Below are positions 8,729-16,299 of a stretch of 64,000 nucleotides of DNA, one piece after another. A model generated the notes under the pieces. That model worked only from the letters and a program-made list of their open reading frames with translations, searched no databases and was not told the DNA's origin. How positions within the stretch are numbered: the stretch's first letter is position 1; every line of letters starts with the position of its first letter. The position numbers were made by a program, and so were the translations under genes. Origin of the DNA: JADKAV01 sp041393775. GTDB taxonomy: Bacteria > Actinomycetota > Actinomycetes > S36-B12 > UBA10799. Location of the stretch: positions 1 to 64,000 of the forward strand of contig JAWKJM010000012.1 in the NCBI GenBank assembly GCA_041393775.1, read 5' to 3'.

Positions 8729-9703
8729 ATGCGCGCAGTGACCATGACCGCCGTGAACCAGATCGCCGCCGGACAGCGGCCGGACCCCGAACCCGGCCCG
8801 GACGAGGTTCTGATCCGGGTGAGCGCCTCTGCGGTGTGCCGCACCGACCTGCAGATCCTGCGGGGGGACCTGCCGAGCCACAAGCTGCCGCTGATCCCCG
8901 GTCACCAGGTGGTCGGCGAGGTGGTCAGCCCCGGCGAGCAGCACGGTCAACGGGTCGGGCTGGTGTGGCTGGCCCATTCGTGCGGGGTCTGCAGTTTCTG
9001 CACCAGCGGCCGCGAGAACCTCTGCCTCGACGCCGAATTCACCGGGTGGGACCGCGACGGCGGGTACGCGCAACTGGTGACCGCCCACAAGGACTTCGTC
9101 CACCCGCTGCCGGACGGCGACCCGACCGCCATCGCACCGCTGTTGTGCGGCGGCGTGATCGGGTTCCGAAGTCTGCGGGTGGCCGGGATCGGGCCCCAGT
9201 CAGCCGGCATGCGGCTCGGCCTGTTCGGCTTCGGTGCCTCGGCGACCATCGCGATCCAGGTGGCGAACTACTGGGGATGCCAGGCCTACGTGGTGACCCG
9301 GTCCGAGGCCGAAGTCGCACGGGCATACGAACTCGGGGCCGCCTGGGCCGGGACCTACGATCAGGCGTTGCCGACCCCCTTGGACGCGGCCGTCACCTTC
9401 GCACCCAGCGGCGACGTGGTGATCAGCGCGCTCAAGGCCCTCGACCGCGGCGGCACCGTGGCGATCAATGCGATCCACCTCGACCGGATTCCGCAGTTCG
9501 ACTACGACGACTTGTGGTGGGAGCGGACGTTGCGATCGGTGGCCAACGTGACCAGACAGGACGTCCGCGACTTCCTGGCCGTCGTGGGTCCCGCGCAGGT
9601 CCGGACCCAGTACGAGGTGTTGCCCCTGGACCAAGCACCGCGGGCCTTGGAACGAGTGGAGACAGGAGACGTGCGGGGCGCTTTCGTCCTCGTCGACGAC
9701 TAG
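8729..9703 (+). CDS. Zinc-dependent alcohol dehydrogenase (MDR family)
   Basis: 324 residues. Catalytic-zinc residues are visible in SAVCRTDLQ (Cys) and GHQVVGEV (His); the structural-zinc cluster is CGVCSFCTSGRENLC, four cysteines. The Rossmann signature is LFGFGASATIAIQVA (GxGxxA type). This arrangement matches zinc-binding alcohol dehydrogenases such as the AdhA type, cytoplasmic enzymes oxidising alcohols with NAD(P). ATG 8729 puts the family start MRAVTM first. Its stop codon TAG is shared with the -10 hexamer of the next gene. Confidence 0.88.
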   Translation: MRAVTMTAVNQIAAGQRPDPEPGPDEVLIRVSASAVCRTDLQILRGDLPSHKLPLIPGHQVVGEVVSPGEQHGQRVGLVWLAHSCGVCSFCTSGRENLCLDAEFTGWDRDGGYAQLVTAHKDFVHPLPDGDPTAIAPLLCGGVIGFRSLRVAGIGPQSAGMRLGLFGFGASATIAIQVANYWGCQAYVVTRSEAEVARAYELGAAWAGTYDQALPTPLDAAVTFAPSGDVVISALKALDRGGTVAINAIHLDRIPQFDYDDLWWERTLRSVANVTRQDVRDFLAVVGPAQVRTQYEVLPLDQAPRALERVETGDVRGAFVLVDD

Positions 9704-9706
9704 GGT
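9701..9706 (+). promoter_or_regulatory. -10 hexamer TAGGGT of the FUSC gene
   Basis: TAGGGT ends 7 nt before ATG 9714, a spacing that implies leaderless transcription. The first three bases are also the stop codon of the upstream alcohol dehydrogenase. Confidence 0.55.
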
Positions 9707-9713
9707 CGGGCCC

Positions 9714-11945
9714 ATGCTCTCGCGCGCCCGGGCCCGGTTGGCCGCCCGCGATTCCAACCGGCGTGCGCTGCGACGCGGGTTCCGAGTCGCGTTGGTCGTG
9801 CCCGTCACGCTGGCGGCGCTGATGAACCTACCGTGGATCTCGCAGGGGGCACTGTTCGGCGTCTTCTCCTGCCTGTCCCTGCTCGTCTTCGCCGACTTCG
9901 GGGGCGACGCCCGCCGGCGCACGTGGTCCTACCTGGCCACGACTGCCGCCGGAGTGCCCCTGGTGGCAGTCGGGGCATTCGCTGGACAGACGATGTGGTC
10001 GTCGGTGCTGATGATGGCCGTCGTGGCGATGATCGTCGGAATGATCGGGGTCCTGCGCGGACCCGTCACGTCGGCCCAGTCGGTTCTCCTGCTGGGCACC
10101 GTCATCACCCTGACCGCCTCGTCACCGAGTTCGGCGCTGGTGGACGTCGTTGCGTGGACCATCGGTGGGTTGACGGCGACTGCCGCCGCATCGCTGCTCT
10201 GGCCCGTCAGTCCCACTCGGCTCACCCGCAGGCACCTCGCGACGACCCTCGACGCGGTGGCCGACGCCGTCAACGCCCGCTGGGGGGCCGCAGCGGATCC
10301 CGACGCGCTGCAGGAGGCGCGGCGGCGGCTCAACGCCAGCCTCGAGGCACTGCACGAGTCCTACGACGGGAACCTCGCACGGCCTGCGGGCGCCACCTCC
10401 ACGGAGCGGGCACTGGCCGAACTGGTCGACGAGGTCTCCCGGCTGCGGTTCATGCAGAAATGGGAGGATCTCTCCGAGCACAAGGATCCCAGGCTGCGGG
10501 CATCGGCCGAAGAACTGGCCGCTGTCACCGGCGAAGCCCTGCAGTCATGCGCGAACCGGCTGCGGGGCGGCCGGGGAAGCATCTCCACCAGGGCGTTGCT
10601 CGAGGCGCGCCAGCGGAATCTGACACAGGTCGCCGATTGGCTACCGTCAGACTCCTCCCCGCACGACCCGACAGCCAAGCGACAACAGATCGACGACATG
10701 TTCCCCTTGCGGATCACCAATGTGCTGGCAGCGCGCATCAGCGACCAGACGATCGCGTTGGGGGCGCGGGCCGGCGATGAGCCCTCCGACCCGGGCGGCC
10801 CGCTGTCACCGGTGCGGACAGACCCGCCCGGCAAGCGCCAACGACTGCGCGCCCACGCCTCCTGGGATTCCCCGTGGTTCCGCAACGCCCTGCGCTCGAT
10901 GGTCGCGCTGTCCTTGAGCATCGCCGTGGCCAAGTCGGTCACCTTAGAGCACCCCTTCTGGATCGTGCTCGGCACCTTGAGCGCTCTGCGGTTCGACGCG
11001 CTGGGCACCGGTCGCACCGCGCGCCAGGCGCTGATCGGCACCGTGGCAGGTGTGGTGGTCTCGGCGGGTCTGATCGTGCTGCTGGGCCCGGACACGTGGG
11101 CCTGGTGGTTCATCTTCCCGGGTGCGCTGTTCCTCGCCGCCTACACTCCCGGGACCTTCTCGCTGGCGGTCGGGCAGGCAGCCTTCAGCCTGGTCATCAT
11201 CGTCATGTTCTCGATCGTCACGCCAGCCCGCCTGGAGACTGCGACCACGCGGGTGGTCGATGTCGCGCTCGGCCTGGCCATCAGCTTGATCGTCAGCCTC
11301 CTGATGTGGCCGCGGGGCGTGGTGCAGACGCTGAACAAACGCTTCTCGGAGGCGATGACGGCTGCCTGTGATCTGTACGTCGCGGCCGTGGACTGGCTGG
11401 CTGGGGGCGCGATCGACGACCGGCTGCTGGCGGGCTTCCAGGAGCGGAGTTTCGAAGCACTCGACCGCGCCACCGAAGCCCTCGACCTGTCGATCGCACA
11501 GCGCCCACCACAGGCCATCGAACTCTCGAGATGGACGATGTTCTCCAACACCGTCGGTCACGTGGACTTCGCGGCTCGGCTCACCGGTCCCGCGGCGGCG
11601 ATCGTGCGCTCGCACGGGATCCGCAAACCCGTGCCGGACGCGCTCGTCGGCCCGCTGCTTACCGGTGCCAACGAAGTGCGCGCCCACCTGCTCAGCGTGA
11701 GCGAGCAGTGGTACGAGCAACAGGGGCCGGGGGACCCGGAGTCGACCCGGGAGGCCGAAGAGTCGCAGTTCCCCCTGTCGCCAACCGTGGTGACCCAACG
11801 ACAGGCCGTCGATGCGTATCTGGCTGGCCCCGGTGACTGGCATGGATCCGGCGGCGATCCGAGACCGGTGATCGTCACGTGGCTCACCGACTGGACCGCA
11901 ATGCTCGACCGCGGCGCACAAGTGCTGGCCCGATCACTGGACTGA
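9714..11945 (+). CDS. FUSC-family inner-membrane protein (aromatic acid exporter-like)
   Basis: 743 residues with the repeated FUSC layout: an N-terminal block of about five membrane segments (residues ~25-170), a long cytoplasmic region, a second membrane block (residues ~395-545, containing EHPFWIVLGTLSALRFDA) and a C-terminal cytoplasmic tail. This is the architecture of fusaric-acid-resistance/YccS/AaeB-like proteins, thought to export aromatic carboxylic acids. No partner membrane-fusion protein is nearby, as is usual in Gram-positive bacteria. It follows the alcohol dehydrogenase with only 10 nt between, but has its own -10. Confidence 0.82.
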   Translation: MLSRARARLAARDSNRRALRRGFRVALVVPVTLAALMNLPWISQGALFGVFSCLSLLVFADFGGDARRRTWSYLATTAAGVPLVAVGAFAGQTMWSSVLMMAVVAMIVGMIGVLRGPVTSAQSVLLLGTVITLTASSPSSALVDVVAWTIGGLTATAAASLLWPVSPTRLTRRHLATTLDAVADAVNARWGAAADPDALQEARRRLNASLEALHESYDGNLARPAGATSTERALAELVDEVSRLRFMQKWEDLSEHKDPRLRASAEELAAVTGEALQSCANRLRGGRGSISTRALLEARQRNLTQVADWLPSDSSPHDPTAKRQQIDDMFPLRITNVLAARISDQTIALGARAGDEPSDPGGPLSPVRTDPPGKRQRLRAHASWDSPWFRNALRSMVALSLSIAVAKSVTLEHPFWIVLGTLSALRFDALGTGRTARQALIGTVAGVVVSAGLIVLLGPDTWAWWFIFPGALFLAAYTPGTFSLAVGQAAFSLVIIVMFSIVTPARLETATTRVVDVALGLAISLIVSLLMWPRGVVQTLNKRFSEAMTAACDLYVAAVDWLAGGAIDDRLLAGFQERSFEALDRATEALDLSIAQRPPQAIELSRWTMFSNTVGHVDFAARLTGPAAAIVRSHGIRKPVPDALVGPLLTGANEVRAHLLSVSEQWYEQQGPGDPESTREAEESQFPLSPTVVTQRQAVDAYLAGPGDWHGSGGDPRPVIVTWLTDWTAMLDRGAQVLARSLD

Positions 11946-11969
11946 GCCTGACTACTGGCGGCCCGGGCA

Positions 11970-12152
11970 TCAGGTGACCTGGCCGGATCCCGGGCGGCCG
12001 CGCAGGGCCGGCATGACAGGCTCGTGGTCGACCTCATCCCTCCGCGGTGTCGTGTTGGACTCAGGGAACCACTGATCAGCCCGGCCGACCACCAGCCAGT
12101 GACATTCGTGCAGTCCGATGGCGTACGAGCCGGGTCCCGTCGCACGTCGCAC
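11970..12152 (-). CDS. Possible small hypothetical protein (60 aa)
   Basis: A 60-codon frame starting at GTG 12152 (VRRATGPGSYAIGLHECHW...) in the otherwise empty 363-bp spacer between the FUSC gene and the YdeI gene. Third positions are fairly GC-rich, and the segment HECHWLVVGRADQWFPES has a protein-like composition. No family was recognised and no ribosome binding site is clear. It may be a chance frame; the remaining spacer holds only the family C repeat. Confidence 0.25.
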   Translation of the reverse strand: MRRATGPGSYAIGLHECHWLVVGRADQWFPESNTTPRRDEVDHEPVMPALRGRPGSGQVT

Positions 12153-12189
12153 TGCCAGCCGGGCGAGATGAACTCAGCCTTCTACTGCA

Positions 12190-12266
12190 GCGAAGTTAGA
12201 GAATGTGCACGAGGTTAGAGAAGCCACGTGTGGAACCTCTAACCTCGTGGACGTTCTCTAACCTCG
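12190..12266. repeat. Family C intergenic repeat, locus C2
   Basis: Forward GTTAGAGA cores at 12195 and 12214, inverted cores at about 12236 and 12255, with GTGCACGAG and CTCGTGGAC arms pairing. About 85% identical to the 7395 copy. Between the convergent 3' ends of the FUSC and YdeI genes. Confidence 0.85.
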
Positions 12267-12308
12267 CTCAAGGGTGGTCGCGACTGCCGCCATGGTGGTC
12301 CGCCGCAG

Positions 12309-12881
12309 TCAGAACAGCCACTCCCCTTTCGCCGCGGCGGCAGCCACCTTCTCGATGCGCGCCCGCCGGGTCCCGTCCCGTTTGGCCGACTTGATCCAGT
12401 ACAGCGCCTGCTTGCGTCTGCTCGGCGGGAAGGTTTCGAAGACCGCGCCCGCTTGTCCGAGGGCCTCAGCGAGATCCGGCGGGACGATCAGCGCATCGAT
12501 CTCGTCGAGGAACTCGAACATCCCGTTGGCTTTCGCCACCTCCACCGCCTTGGTTCCGGCGGGGCGCATCAGGCCCGCTGCCTCCAACTTCGCCAGGCGC
12601 CGCTTGTTCGACGCAGACCAGACGCTGTTCGGCTTGCGGCGGGTCAGTCTGATCCCGGAGCTGCGCTCGTCGAATGTCTGCACCGTGGAGTCGATCCAGC
12701 CGAAAATCAGGCACTCCTCGACGATGTCCTCATACGGGATCGGCCGGCCACCACTGCCGGGCCGTGGCTGGATGAGCCAGAAGCCATCGTGGTCGACGTG
12801 GTTGGCCAGCAGCCACTCGTGAAGTTGCTCCCGGGTGTCCAGTCGCAGTCGGGGCAGCGGATTGCGCTCGAAGACGGGCAT
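12309..12881 (-). CDS. YdeI/OmpD-associated family protein
   Basis: 190 residues. The core GFWLIQPRPGSGGRPIPYEDIVEE / FGWIDSTVQTFDE, the RRKPNSVWSASNKRR block and the FPPSRRKQALYWIKSAKR ending with a basic helix are typical of the YdeI family (bacteriocin-protection, YdeI or OmpD-associated; DUF1801-like neighbours). The biochemical function is unknown. The gene lies 4 bp downstream of a co-directional winged-helix regulator gene, so the two are probably cotranscribed. It converges on the FUSC gene across repeat C2. Confidence 0.82.
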   Translation of the reverse strand: MPVFERNPLPRLRLDTREQLHEWLLANHVDHDGFWLIQPRPGSGGRPIPYEDIVEECLIFGWIDSTVQTFDERSSGIRLTRRKPNSVWSASNKRRLAKLEAAGLMRPAGTKAVEVAKANGMFEFLDEIDALIVPPDLAEALGQAGAVFETFPPSRRKQALYWIKSAKRDGTRRARIEKVAAAAAKGEWLF

Positions 12882-12884
12882 GCA

Positions 12885-13166
12885 CTACTCGAACAGACTC
12901 AGCAGATCGCCGATGCGACGACCCGCTTCTTCAGGATGCCGGAACTGCCCGCTCACGTTGACGTCGTACGTGTTGCGCCTGCCGATCTTGGTCTTCTCGA
13001 GGTAACCGCCCTTCTCGAGATCCGCGAGGATGGTCTGCGCCGCCCGGTACGTGATGCCGACCGCGTCGGCGATGTCCTGGACCCGGGCATGGGGATTGCG
13101 GTGCACGTAGACGAGGATGTGGCCGTGGTTGGTCAGGAAGGTCCACTTCCTGTGCGGCGTCGTCAT
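12885..13166 (-). CDS. Winged-helix transcriptional regulator (ArsR/MarR-like, 93 aa)
   Basis: 93 residues forming a single winged helix-turn-helix: NPHARVQDIADAVGITYRAAQTILADLEKGGYLEKTKIGRRNTYDVN contains the recognition helix and the wing. This compact form is common for small actinobacterial regulators annotated as MarR or helix-turn-helix proteins; no ligand domain is present. I start at ATG 13166, which has GGAGG 8 nt upstream; the longer open frame has no protein-like sequence. It precedes the YdeI-family gene and may control that operon. Confidence 0.8.
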   Translation of the reverse strand: MTTPHRKWTFLTNHGHILVYVHRNPHARVQDIADAVGITYRAAQTILADLEKGGYLEKTKIGRRNTYDVNVSGQFRHPEEAGRRIGDLLSLFE

Positions 13167-13385
13167 CGGCCGACCTCCGTTCACCGTCAGCCACACTACC
13201 GATTTCCGCCCTGCGATCTTCGCCCTGGCGACAGTCCGGCGGGTTGTGATGACCCGGGCTGCGACAATCACACCTTTGGACTCGACGGGTCTGGTACCCC
13301 GTCCTGACGCTGGCCGAGCTGATTCGCGAGGGACCCGCGTCATACCACCGATCGCCCTCGGCCCGCCTAGGGCAGAGTTGAAGCC

Positions 13386-14498
13386 ATGGACGAGTTGTTC
13401 ACCGACCTGTTGGAGTTGCTGGAGATCCCCTCAACCGGCGGCACGGCGGCCGAAGCGCAGGCGCAACGATGGGTCGCGCGGAAGCTTCAGTCGTGGGGCT
13501 GGGAGGTCGAGGTCTGGGAGGACGACCCGGCCCGGTACCTCGAGCATCCGGGCATGGAGGTCGACCGGAGCAGTGTTGTCGGCGTCATCGGCAGGCCGCC
13601 CGGCAGCACCGGCGAGAACCTGATCCTCGGCCATACCGACGTCGTCCCGGGCGGCCCGTCGCCGGCAGTGCGCGGCTCGACGGTGATCGGGCGCGGGACC
13701 GCCGACATGAAGGCGGGCCTGGTCGCCGGCATGCACGCCGCCAGGATGGCGCCCACGACCGCGGCCGTCTGCGCGGTGTGCGGTGAGGAGGACGGCGGGA
13801 TCGGCGCCTTCCTCGCGCTGAAGCACGGGTTGACGGCGAAGCGGTGTGTGATCCCCGAGCCCACCGACCTGAGCGTCGTGCTCGCGAACGCCGGGTCGCT
13901 GACATTCCGGATCACGCTGCCCGGGGTGGCGGCGCACGGGGCCCGGCGGTGGGAGGGCCACAACGCACTTGAGATGGTTCCCGAAGTGATGACCCGCTTG
14001 CGCGGGCTCGAGGCGCGCCGGAACACCGACGTCGCGCCGGTCCTGGCCTCGTGGCCCATCGCCTACCCCATCAGCATCGGCCGGATCCAGGGTGGCGACT
14101 GGCCGTCGACCGTGATGGCGCAGGTCCAGCTCGAGGGCCGCTACGGCGTTGCGCTCGACGAGACCATCGATGCCGCGATCCACATCTTCGAGGAGTCGCT
14201 GGTCGGCACCGGCGCCGCAGTGGAGTGGTTCGGCGGCCGGTTCGCCCCTGCTGGCCTGACTGTGGATCACCCGCTCGTCACGGACCTGGCCCGCGCTCAT
14301 CACAACATCGTCGGCTCGGAACCGGCCGTACTGGGCGCGACCTACGGATCCGATCTGCGGCAACTGATCGGCGCCGGCATCCCGACGGTCCTGTACGGGC
14401 CTGGCGATGCTCAGCAGGCCCACAGCGAGGACGAGGAGGTCGGCGTGGAACAGGTGCTGGCCTGCCGCGACGTGCTCGCCGAGTGGCTGCCTCACTGA
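13386..14498 (+). CDS. M20-family metallopeptidase/deacylase (ArgE/DapE-like)
   Basis: 370 residues. M20 metal and catalytic motifs appear in order: LGHTDVVPGG (metal His/Asp), IGRGTADMKAG (bridging Asp), CGEEDGG (general base Glu-Glu), EPTDLSV, a dimerisation domain from about residue 175 with GVAAHGARR, and near the end GPGDAQQAHSEDE with the last metal His. The family removes acyl or amino-acyl groups from small amides (acetylornithine, succinyl-diaminopimelate, dipeptides). The N-terminal LEIPSTGGTAAEAQA is typical. The exact substrate cannot be assigned. Possible leaderless start with CAGAGT upstream. Confidence 0.87.
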   Translation: MDELFTDLLELLEIPSTGGTAAEAQAQRWVARKLQSWGWEVEVWEDDPARYLEHPGMEVDRSSVVGVIGRPPGSTGENLILGHTDVVPGGPSPAVRGSTVIGRGTADMKAGLVAGMHAARMAPTTAAVCAVCGEEDGGIGAFLALKHGLTAKRCVIPEPTDLSVVLANAGSLTFRITLPGVAAHGARRWEGHNALEMVPEVMTRLRGLEARRNTDVAPVLASWPIAYPISIGRIQGGDWPSTVMAQVQLEGRYGVALDETIDAAIHIFEESLVGTGAAVEWFGGRFAPAGLTVDHPLVTDLARAHHNIVGSEPAVLGATYGSDLRQLIGAGIPTVLYGPGDAQQAHSEDEEVGVEQVLACRDVLAEWLPH

Positions 14499-14558
14499 AC
14501 CGGTGCGGGGAGGATACGGCGCCGCCGGGCGCCTGCCCCTCGTCACCCCGTACGGCGC

Positions 14559-14564
14559 CATACT
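14559..14564 (+). promoter_or_regulatory. -10 hexamer CATACT of the EamA gene
   Basis: CATACT ends 6 nt before GTG 14571, the same spacing as at other leaderless starts in this window. Confidence 0.45.
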
Positions 14565-14570
14565 TGACCG

Positions 14571-15530
14571 GTGCCCAGCCCCAAGCGAACCGAGTTGGGC
14601 TACTCCCTGGTCCTGATCGGGGTGGTCGGATTCTCGATCAACGCCGGTGTCTCGCGGCTGGTGCTGGACGGCGGGATCGGCGCGTGGACGTTGTCGGAGG
14701 TCCGCGCCGTCGGCGCTGCCGCGGCCTTGTTCGTGGTGATCGCCGTGACCCGACGGCTGCCCCGCGTCGGCGTCGCACGACAACATTGGCCCCGACTGGC
14801 TCTCTACGGCATCGTGGGACTGGGCTTGCTGCAGTCGTTCTACTTCGAGGCGATCGCCCGGATCCCGATCGGCCTGGCGATCCTGATCGAGTTCCTCGCG
14901 CCACTTTGGGTCGCACTGTGGGCCCGTTTCGCCCAGAAGCAAATGGTGAAACCGATCCTGTGGCCGGCCCTGGCGGTGACCCTCGTCGGACTCGGCATCG
15001 TGGCCGGAGCCCAGTTCCAGGGCTTGGACCCGGTCGGCCTGATCAGCGCCTTCCTGGCGGGTCTGTGCTTCGCGGTCTATTTCATCGTCGGCGAGCGGCT
15101 CGTAGCCGAACACGATCCGTTCGTGATCAGTTTCTGGGGCTTCAGCATCGCCGCGCTCGGGTGGGGGCTGGCGGCGTTCTTCGTCGACCGGATCACCGTG
15201 CTGTGGCAGATCGACTACAGCGCGCCCACGAATCTGCCTGCCGCAATCGGGGCCTCAGTCGTGCCGATCGGCGGATTGCTGCTGTGGATCGTCGTGTTCG
15301 GGACGGTTGTGCCGTTCTCATCGGAGACCGCCGCGATGCGCTGGATCCCCGCGACGACCGTGAGTGTCATCGCGATGCTGGAACCCGTGGGTTCGGCGGC
15401 GATCGGCTGGTGGTGGTTCGACGAGCGACTGACCTGGCTGCAGGTTCTGGGGGCGGTGCTGGTGCTCACCGGCATCACCATGGCGCTGCTCAGCCGCGCT
15501 GAGCACCCGACCCCGGCGGTGGTGGAGTAG
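14571..15530 (+). CDS. EamA/DMT-family exporter (RhtA-like)
   Basis: 319 residues with ten hydrophobic segments in two EamA repeats. Family features include LILIEFLAPLWVALWARF in the first repeat and AMRWIPATTVSVIAMLEPVG in the second, close to RhtA/YdcZ-type exporters of threonine, homoserine or other metabolites. It acts in the cytoplasmic membrane. GTG 14571 gives MPSPKRTELGYSLVLIGVVG, with the first helix directly after a short basic tail. It ends 9 bp before a family A repeat. Confidence 0.87.
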   Translation: MPSPKRTELGYSLVLIGVVGFSINAGVSRLVLDGGIGAWTLSEVRAVGAAAALFVVIAVTRRLPRVGVARQHWPRLALYGIVGLGLLQSFYFEAIARIPIGLAILIEFLAPLWVALWARFAQKQMVKPILWPALAVTLVGLGIVAGAQFQGLDPVGLISAFLAGLCFAVYFIVGERLVAEHDPFVISFWGFSIAALGWGLAAFFVDRITVLWQIDYSAPTNLPAAIGASVVPIGGLLLWIVVFGTVVPFSSETAAMRWIPATTVSVIAMLEPVGSAAIGWWWFDERLTWLQVLGAVLVLTGITMALLSRAEHPTPAVVE

Positions 15531-15538
15531 GCGGACCT

Positions 15539-15657
15539 TCTGTGACGAAGGTGCGGGAGTTCGGACCGGCATTGTCACGAAGGTGCGCGGTCGGGAGCCC
15601 CCAAACCCCGCACCTTCGTGACACAGCAGCAGAACCGGCCAGCACCTTTGTCACAAT
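15539..15657. repeat. Family A intergenic repeat, locus A3
   Basis: Forward cores at 15541 and 15572, inverted cores at about 15610 and 15641; one inverted copy reads CACCTTTGTCACAA. Between two convergent 3' ends (EamA and DUF4189 genes). Confidence 0.85.
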
Positions 15658-15676
15658 CGCGGCCCGCAAGGGGCCG

Positions 15677-16129
15677 TCACCTCGCGGTGCACGTGTAGGC
15701 GCGACGCTTGCACTTCGAACCGCACTTCCGCAAGGCGTTCTCGTAGGCAGGACGCTTGTTGCGACCGAGCCCCCACGCGTAACGGGCGATCGTGCCGTTG
15801 GAGTTCCAGCGCACGGCCAGCGCCAGGCAGCCGTTGCGGACCCACGCGATCTTCTTGCAGGACCACGGTGTGTCGGAGGCATCCTTGCACTCCCGCAGCG
15901 CCCGCTTGCCGGCCTTGCGCTTGGTCTTGAAGTTGTAGGACCAGCCGACCGCACCGTCAGCCCGGGACAGCGCGATCGCCCCGTAATAGCGCCCCGAAAC
16001 CGCTATCGCCGACCCCGGTTCGATCCCCTGCGCGGCCGGGCGGGCGGCGTCGGCAGGGACCAGCGCTGCCACTAGCAGGGCGAAAGCCACGAACAGAGCC
16101 CCGACCAGCAATCGTAACGACCTAGTCAT
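15677..16129 (-). CDS. Secreted DUF4189 protein
   Basis: 150 residues. The N terminus (TRSLRLLVGALFVAFALLVA then ALVPADA) is a Sec signal peptide with a likely cleavage after ADA. The mature part carries the DUF4189 pattern YYGAIALSRADGAVGWSYN ... ALRECKDASDTPWSCKKIAW ... NGCLALAV, and has eight cysteines that could form disulfides. The tail (KCGSKCKRRAYTCTAR) is basic and Cys-rich. ATG 16129 is preceded by GAGGGGG; the frame is open further but without protein-like sequence. Function of the family is unknown; extracellular. Confidence 0.85.
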   Translation of the reverse strand: MTRSLRLLVGALFVAFALLVAALVPADAARPAAQGIEPGSAIAVSGRYYGAIALSRADGAVGWSYNFKTKRKAGKRALRECKDASDTPWSCKKIAWVRNGCLALAVRWNSNGTIARYAWGLGRNKRPAYENALRKCGSKCKRRAYTCTAR

Positions 16130-16299
16130 GATGAACCCCCTCGCAATCTGAATGGGTTCAGAGCGTGGGGCGGGTCCCAGGCACGACGAGTAGGCACCAG
16201 CCTCACCCCCTAGAACCACCTCCCAGTCTACGCCGTCACGCGGCGCCAGCCTCCGCATCGCCGCCGCAGGCTGACTACGGTTGGTCCATCGACACTTCC

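Noticed and set aside
8415..9103. Coding frame through the 19-bp tandem array giving a GKPNGNGKAERE-like repeat protein
   Set aside because: The 19-bp period shifts frame every unit, frames run on both strands alike, and they collide with the alcohol dehydrogenase start. It is repeat-driven open frame, not a gene.
16021..16040. Possible tRNA T-arm (GGTTCGATCCCC)
   Set aside because: It lies inside the DUF4189 coding sequence, and no acceptor stem, anticodon arm or D-arm fits around it.
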